Shown: positions 59,068 to 64,000 of the stretch, one piece after another
Layout: each line of letters begins with the position of its first letter
How positions within the stretch are numbered: the stretch's first letter is position 1
NCBI RefSeq assembly: GCF_900111895.1
Contig: NZ_FOKB01000010.1
Span: 1 to 64,000 of the forward strand
DNA length: 64,000 nt
Reading direction: 5' to 3'
Source of the DNA: Pseudomonas simiae
Lineage (GTDB): Bacteria > Pseudomonadota > Gammaproteobacteria > Pseudomonadales > Pseudomonadaceae
Position numbers and translations under genes: made by a program
Notes under the pieces: model-generated
Databases searched by the model: none
What the model saw: only the letters and a program-made list of their open reading frames with translations
Told to the model about the DNA's origin: nothing

Positions 59068-60803
59068 TCGACCTGTGGCCGCACTGGTTCCGCCCCGGCT
59101 GGTTGTTGCTGCTGCCGTTGCTCGGCTGGTTGCTGTGGCACCTGTGGCACCGGCAAAAGCGCGCCGGGCGCTGGCAGATGATCTTGCCTGCGGCCTTCCA
59201 TGCCGTGTTGCTCAGGGGTGGAAACGGCCGCGAGAGCAAATCGCCGTGGGTGCTGCTGGGCATTGCCTGGCTGTTGGCCGTGCTGGCGTTGCTCGGCCCA
59301 AGCTGGCAGCGTGTTGAGCAGTCGAGCCAGAAGCCTTCCGATCCGTTGGTGGTGTTGCTGGAACTGACCCCGGAAATGCTCGCCACCGACAGCCCGCCTA
59401 ACCGCCTGGAGCAGGCACGGCGCAAGCTATATGACGTGTTGCAGGCGCGTACCGACGCACAAACCGCCATCGTCGTCTACGCCGGTAGCGCCCACACCCT
59501 GGTGCCGCTGTCGGATGACCTGGCCACCAGCCGCAACCTGCTGGACGCCCTGCGCCCCTCGATCATGCCTGAGGCCGGCCATCGCGCCGACCTGGCCGTC
59601 GAGAAAGCCCTCGGCCTGCTCAAGCAAGGTGGCCTCGGCCAGGGACGCCTACTGCTGATTGGTTCTTCGCTGTCCAAACAGGAACGCCAGGGCATTCGCC
59701 TGCTGCTGCAAAACGCACAATCGCCCACCCTGTCGATCCTCGGCATCGGCAGCCGTGAAGGCACGCCGGTGACCCAGGAAAGCGGTGAATTTCTCAAGGA
59801 CGAACAAGGCGCGATCCTGGTGCCGCGCCTCGACAGCCCGACGCTCAAGGCCTTCGCCAGTGAAATGGGTGGGCGCTACCGCGCGGCACGCCTGGACGAC
59901 AAAGACCTGCGCCAACTCGGCGTGCTCGACCCGCCGCAGACCCTGCGCAACGATGGCCAACTGCTGCGCCTGGACACCTGGGCCGACCAGGGTTACTGGC
60001 TGCTCCTGCCCCTGTTGCTACTCGCTGCCTGTGCCGGGCGGCGTGGCTGGTTGTTCTGCCTGCCCCTGCTGCTGTTGAGCGCACCACAGCCCAGCTACGC
60101 ATTCAGCTTGCAGGACCTGTGGCTGCGTCCCGACCAGCAAGGCCAATACCTGCTGAAGAAAAAACGCCCTGCCGAAGCCGCCGAACACTTCGAAGACCCG
60201 CAATGGAAAGGCGTGGCGCTTTACGAAGCCGGCAACTACGCCGAGGCTATCAAGCTGTTTGCCGAAGGCAATGACGCCTACTCCCACTACAATCGGGGTA
60301 ACGCCCTGGCCAGGTCCGGTGAGCTGGAAGCCGCCATCGATGCCTACGAACAGGCCCTCGAAGCCCAGCCCGACCTGCAGCCCGCCCTGAAAAACAAGGC
60401 GTTGGTGGAAGCACTGGTGCAGGAACGCGACGAACCGGAACCGACCCAGCCGGCAAAAAACGAAGATGACGAAACCACTCAACCCGGCCAAACTGCGCAA
60501 CCGGGCGCCAGTGGGCAAAACGCCACGGGGGGCGAGCCGTCGTCCCAGGGCCAGGGCGAATCCGGTACTGACGACACCCAGGCCGGCAGTCCATCGCCAA
60601 CCCCAGGCAACGAAGTGCCCGGCAGCGAACTGGGCGACGAACAGACCACCACCCCGCCGCTGCGCCCCGACAACGCGAGCCTCGACGGTGAACACCGTCA
60701 GGCCCTGGAGCAATGGCTGCAGGAGATCCCGGACAATCCCGGTGAACTGCTGCGCCGCAAATTCTGGTACGAACAGCAACAACATCAGGACAAGACTCGA
60801 TGA
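59064..60803 (+). CDS. VWA-TPR fusion protein (BatB/BatC-like) with degenerate MIDAS
   Basis: A 579-residue protein with an N-terminal membrane segment (about 8-25), a VWA domain, a second membrane segment (about 312-340), TPR repeats (about 382-455: ALYEAGNYAEAIKLFAEG, YNRGNALARSGELEAAIDAY) and an acidic, Gln/Gly/Pro-rich disordered stretch (about 460-545). The MIDAS motif is lost: ELTPE stands where DxSxS belongs, and IGSSL replaces TDG. Separate BatB and BatC genes exist in other bacteria; here they are fused. ATG 59064 overlaps the previous stop. Confidence 0.88.
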   Translation: MIDLWPHWFRPGWLLLLPLLGWLLWHLWHRQKRAGRWQMILPAAFHAVLLRGGNGRESKSPWVLLGIAWLLAVLALLGPSWQRVEQSSQKPSDPLVVLLELTPEMLATDSPPNRLEQARRKLYDVLQARTDAQTAIVVYAGSAHTLVPLSDDLATSRNLLDALRPSIMPEAGHRADLAVEKALGLLKQGGLGQGRLLLIGSSLSKQERQGIRLLLQNAQSPTLSILGIGSREGTPVTQESGEFLKDEQGAILVPRLDSPTLKAFASEMGGRYRAARLDDKDLRQLGVLDPPQTLRNDGQLLRLDTWADQGYWLLLPLLLLAACAGRRGWLFCLPLLLLSAPQPSYAFSLQDLWLRPDQQGQYLLKKKRPAEAAEHFEDPQWKGVALYEAGNYAEAIKLFAEGNDAYSHYNRGNALARSGELEAAIDAYEQALEAQPDLQPALKNKALVEALVQERDEPEPTQPAKNEDDETTQPGQTAQPGASGQNATGGEPSSQGQGESGTDDTQAGSPSPTPGNEVPGSELGDEQTTTPPLRPDNASLDGEHRQALEQWLQEIPDNPGELLRRKFWYEQQQHQDKTR

Positions 60804-62440
60804 GCCGCCGCACCACCCTACTGCTCCTGCTCGCCCTCTCGGCAGGCCACGCCCAGGCGGCGAACCTGACCGCCAGCGTCGACCGCAGCCGCGTCAACTC
60901 CGGGGAAACGGTGGAATTGACGGTGGAGTCCAGCGATGTCACGCAGTTCGGCAAGCCGGACCTGTCGCCGCTGGATGCGCAGTTCGAAGTCAGCGGCACC
61001 CGCCAGATCAACCAGCTCACCACCTTGGGCGGCGATAACCACGCCACCACGCGCTGGATCATCACCCTGCTGCCCAAGGAAAACGGCACGGTGGTCATCC
61101 CGCCCCTGCAAGTGGGCGATTACAAGACCCAGCCCATCAGCCTGCAAGTGGTCGAAACCGCCAGCCAGAACACCGCCGCCGAGCTGGCGCCGGTGTTTGT
61201 CGAGGCCAACCTTGACCAGACCAGTGTCTACGTCCAGGCCCAGGCGCTGTTGACCGTACGCGTCTACCACTCAGTGTCGTTGTACGATGACAGCAGCCTC
61301 ACCCCCCTGCAGATTGCCGATGCGCGCGTGGAGCAGTTGGGCGAGTCCCGCACCTACGAAAAGGTCATCAACAGTATCCGCCATGGCGTGATCGAGACCC
61401 GCTACGCGATCTATCCGCAGCACAGCGGCACCCTGGCGATTCCGGCGCAGACCTTCAGCGCCACGCTGGTGGAGTCGCGCCCACCGCAGGAAAACACCCT
61501 GCAAGGCACCAAGCCGGGCAAGCTGATTCACGTCAGCTCTGCGGAGTTACCGCTGGTGGTCAAACCCAAGCCCGCGCTGTATCCCGCCGACGCCCCATGG
61601 CTACCGGCACGCAGCCTGACCCTGAGCGAAAACTGGAACCCGGCGCCTGAGCATGTGCAGGTCGGCGACTCCCTGACCCGCAGCCTCACGGTCAAGGCCG
61701 AAGGCCTGTCCAGCGCACAACTGCCGGCCCTGCCCAGCACCGACGTCAACGGCCTGCGCCGCTACCCGGACCAACCGGTGCTCGGCAACCAGACCAACGA
61801 CCGTGGCCTGATCGGCAGCCGTGAAGACCGCGAAGCCCTGGTGCCCACCCTCGCAGGCAGCATGGACCTGCCCGCCGTGGACGTAGTGTGGTGGAACACC
61901 CACGAAGATCATCTGGAGCGTACCAGCCTGCCCGCGCGCACCCTGCAAGTGGCGATCAACCCGAGCCTGGCCGTCGACACTCCCGCCACGCCCACGGTGA
62001 TCACCGCGCCGGATGATGAACGCCTGTGGCTGTGGCAACTGAGCACGTTGCTCTTCGCCTGCACCACCCTGCTGGGTTTTGGCCTGTGGTGGCGCGCACG
62101 CCGGCAACCGGCCGTGCAACGTGCCGCGCAAACGGGCCCGAGCCCGCGCACCCTGCTCGATGACCTTAAACGCGCCACCCAGGCCAACGACCCGCAAGCC
62201 ACCCGCCAGGCCCTCGACGCCTGGGCGCGGCAGCAGCCGGAAACGCTCGCGGACATGGCAGCGCGATTTGTGCCATTGTCGGATGCATTGGATGGCTTGA
62301 ATGGCGCGCTGTACAGCGAGGGTGGGCATTTCTGGCTGGGTGAGGACTTGTGGCGTGCCGTGAAAGCGATTCCTATAGCTGAACGTGAACTGGACCCGGC
62401 GGCGGATACCACCAGTTTGCCGCCGTTGTATCCCAAATAG
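60800..62440 (+). CDS. BatD family protein
   Basis: A 546-residue protein with a signal peptide (about 1-20, ending HAQAANL), tandem immunoglobulin-like beta domains beginning TASVDRSRVNSGETVELTVE, one membrane segment near residue 410-430 (LSTLLFACTTLLGFGLWW) and a cytosolic helical tail. BatD occurs with BatABC and MoxR in oxygen-tolerance loci of Bacteroides and in many proteobacteria. Last gene of the operon, joined by an ATGA overlap. Confidence 0.9.
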   Translation: MSRRTTLLLLLALSAGHAQAANLTASVDRSRVNSGETVELTVESSDVTQFGKPDLSPLDAQFEVSGTRQINQLTTLGGDNHATTRWIITLLPKENGTVVIPPLQVGDYKTQPISLQVVETASQNTAAELAPVFVEANLDQTSVYVQAQALLTVRVYHSVSLYDDSSLTPLQIADARVEQLGESRTYEKVINSIRHGVIETRYAIYPQHSGTLAIPAQTFSATLVESRPPQENTLQGTKPGKLIHVSSAELPLVVKPKPALYPADAPWLPARSLTLSENWNPAPEHVQVGDSLTRSLTVKAEGLSSAQLPALPSTDVNGLRRYPDQPVLGNQTNDRGLIGSREDREALVPTLAGSMDLPAVDVVWWNTHEDHLERTSLPARTLQVAINPSLAVDTPATPTVITAPDDERLWLWQLSTLLFACTTLLGFGLWWRARRQPAVQRAAQTGPSPRTLLDDLKRATQANDPQATRQALDAWARQQPETLADMAARFVPLSDALDGLNGALYSEGGHFWLGEDLWRAVKAIPIAERELDPAADTTSLPPLYPK

Positions 62441-62538
62441 CCTGCTTCCTCCCACACTGGATCTTGGCCTCCCGCGGGCACCGAATGTGTTTTTGCAGGT
62501 AAACTCCCTTCCTTTTCATATTCTCCACGGAGTTCGCC

Positions 62539-63780
62539 TTGCGTCTGTTTCACACCTCCGACTGGCACCTGGGCCAAAACCTCCATGGCCAGGAACGCGA
62601 CTTCGAACACGCCTGTTTCCTTGAGTGGCTGCTGGGCCAACTGAAAACCCATCTCCCGGATGTGCTGCTGATCGCCGGCGATATCTTCGACACGGTCAAC
62701 CCGCCCCTCAAGGCCCAGGAGCGGCTGTATGACTTCATCATCAGCGCCCATGAACAGAACCCCAAGCTGACCATCGTGATGATCGCCGGCAACCACGATT
62801 CCGGCTCGCGTATCGAGCTGCCCGCGCCGTTGATGCGGCGCCTGCGTACCCATGCGCTGGGCCGCGTGCTGTGGCTGGATGACGGCCAACTCGACGCCGA
62901 ACGCCTGCTGATTCCGCTGCCGGATGCCAAAGGCAAGATTGCCGCCTGGTGCCTGGCGTTGCCGTTCCTGCGTCCGGCGGAAGTCACCGGTGCGCACTTG
63001 GGTGACGACTACCTGCGCGGCATCGGCCAGGTGCATGAATGGCTGATCGCCGCCGCCAACGCCAAGCGCAAAAAAGGCCAGGCGCTGATTGCCATCAGCC
63101 ACGCGCACATGGCCGGTGGTTCGGTGTCGGAAGACTCCGAGCGCAGCCTGATCATCGGCAATGCCGAGGCGCTGCCGGCCAGCCTGTTCGATAGAAGTGT
63201 CGCCTACGTTGCCCTCGGCCATTTGCACAAGCCGCAAAAGGTCAATGGCGAAGAACGCATTCGCTACAGCGGCTCGCCGATTCCGCTGTCGTTTTCCGAA
63301 ATCGGCTATAAACACCAGATTCTCGACGTGACGTTTCAGGGCCAATGCCTGGTGAGTGTCGAACCGCTGCTGATCCCCCGCTCGGTCGACCTGCAACGCC
63401 TGGAAGCCGCGCCCCTGGCCGATATCCTCAAGGCCTTGGCCGAGTTGCCGGATATCGACCTGCTTGCCGAAACCCAGCGCCACCCCTGGCTCGAAGTTCG
63501 CGTACGCCTGGATGAACCACAACCCGATCTGCGTCAGCAGATCGAAAGCGCCCTGCAAGGCAAGGCCGTGCGCCTGGTGCGCATCGCCGCCGAATACGCC
63601 GGTACCGGCAGCCGTGAGGACGAAGGCGACGACCGCCTGATCGATCTCGACCAGCTCACGCCCCAGGAATTGTTCAGCCGCGCCTGGCAGGACAGTTATG
63701 GCAGTGACGTGGATGAACAGACCTTGAAGGACTTCGCCGTGCTGCTCCAGGAAGTGCAACAGGAGGGCGAACAGCCATGA
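62539..63780 (+). CDS. sbcD: Exonuclease subunit SbcD
   Basis: A 413-residue calcineurin-like nuclease (Mre11 homologue). All five metal motifs are present: TSDWHLGQNL, IAGDIFDT, IAGNHDSG, SHAHMAGG and GHLHKPQ. With SbcC it forms an ATP-dependent nuclease that opens DNA hairpins and processes broken ends. Translation begins at TTG 62539 behind CGGAG, the usual SbcD start (MRLFHTSDWHLG). The sbcC start overlaps its stop codon. Confidence 0.94.
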   Translation: MRLFHTSDWHLGQNLHGQERDFEHACFLEWLLGQLKTHLPDVLLIAGDIFDTVNPPLKAQERLYDFIISAHEQNPKLTIVMIAGNHDSGSRIELPAPLMRRLRTHALGRVLWLDDGQLDAERLLIPLPDAKGKIAAWCLALPFLRPAEVTGAHLGDDYLRGIGQVHEWLIAAANAKRKKGQALIAISHAHMAGGSVSEDSERSLIIGNAEALPASLFDRSVAYVALGHLHKPQKVNGEERIRYSGSPIPLSFSEIGYKHQILDVTFQGQCLVSVEPLLIPRSVDLQRLEAAPLADILKALAELPDIDLLAETQRHPWLEVRVRLDEPQPDLRQQIESALQGKAVRLVRIAAEYAGTGSREDEGDDRLIDLDQLTPQELFSRAWQDSYGSDVDEQTLKDFAVLLQEVQQEGEQP

Positions 63781-64000
63781 AGATCCTCGCCATCCGCCTG
63801 AAAAACCTCGCCTCCCTGGCGGGCCCGTTTGAGATCGACTTCACCGCCGAGCCGCTGGCCAGTGCCGGTTTGTTCGCGATTACCGGGCCGACCGGCGCCG
63901 GTAAAAGTACCCTGCTCGATGCCTTGTGCCTGGCACTGTTTGGCGCGGTGCCGCGCCTGGGCGATACCGGCCAGGCGAAGATGCCGGATGCCGACAGCGA
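63777..64000 (+). CDS. sbcC: Exonuclease subunit SbcC, partial
   Basis: Only the first 74 or so codons are inside the window. They show the Rad50-type N-terminus MKILAIRLKNLASLAGPFEI and the Walker A motif GPTGAGKSTLLDAL. The full protein is expected to be over 1000 residues with a long coiled coil. It overlaps sbcD by four bases (ATGA). Confidence 0.95.
   Translation, partial: MKILAIRLKNLASLAGPFEIDFTAEPLASAGLFAITGPTGAGKSTLLDALCLALFGAVPRLGDTGQAKMPDADS

Noticed and set aside
61909..63759. 616-codon antisense frame over batD and sbcD
   Set aside because: It crosses two real genes on the other strand and has no protein-like features.

Overview
The window looks like a chromosomal segment of a fluorescent-group Pseudomonas. 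The evidence is the high-GC codon use, the paired REP-type repeats between genes (arms resembling GTGGGAGCGGGCTTGCTCGCGAAT), an AmpR/AmpC pair, a 180-kDa-class NAD-glutamate dehydrogenase next to a MoxR/VWA/BatD locus, and a gene order matching from memory the P. aeruginosa itaconate cluster (about PA0877-PA0886). No phage, insertion sequence, CRISPR array, tRNA or rRNA was seen. The window starts in a REP repeat and ends inside sbcC.

Layout. 1-10 kb: small metabolic genes (CPBP membrane protein, RidA, DUF6434, a Tat-exported SMP-30 lactonase divergent from an NTF2-like protein), a MocR regulator divergent from a DMT exporter, YceI, a thioesterase, a Tat-type dienelactone hydrolase, then divergent ampR/ampC. 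10.2-19.8 kb: a minus-strand itaconate uptake and degradation cluster (MaoC-type hydratase, acyl-CoA dehydrogenase, MmgE/PrpD, CoA-transferase, citramalyl-CoA lyase, TRAP transporter) with a divergent LysR regulator. 19.9-26.8 kb: an accessory-looking block with a beta-lactamase-fold protein whose nucleophile serine is replaced by alanine, a MipA/OmpV outer-membrane protein, and a 1352-residue A/T-richer gene of unknown function whose C-terminus carries a caspase-clan-like His-Gly/Cys pair. 26.8-35.3 kb: an RstAB-like two-component pair, an MFS exporter, MiaE, a tandem universal stress protein, DUF1289, and aconitase B behind a long, strongly structured leader.

35.5-45.8 kb: serine/threonine permease, two small exported proteins, TetR, a candidate Thr-rich leader peptide with attenuator-like structure ahead of a cysteine hydrolase, a 2-hydroxyacid dehydrogenase, a phosphotransferase/SDR pair, an AhpD-like protein divergent from a second MocR, a cupin and Tag glycosylase. 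45.8-49.7 kb: a DctA-type symporter with a FadR-like operator upstream, two GntR/FCD regulators and a small exported protein. 49.7-64 kb: gdhB, then a compact overlapping operon moxR-DUF58-DUF4381-VWA-VWA/TPR-batD, then sbcD-sbcC.

Strongest items for a second look: the acnB leader RNA, the 1352-residue putative toxin or peptidase, the nucleophile-less serine hydrolase paired with MipA, the threonine-rich leader/attenuator, the extra enzymes in the itaconate cluster, and the FadR-like site at dctA. All functional assignments rest on reading the sequence and on family knowledge; no database search was run.
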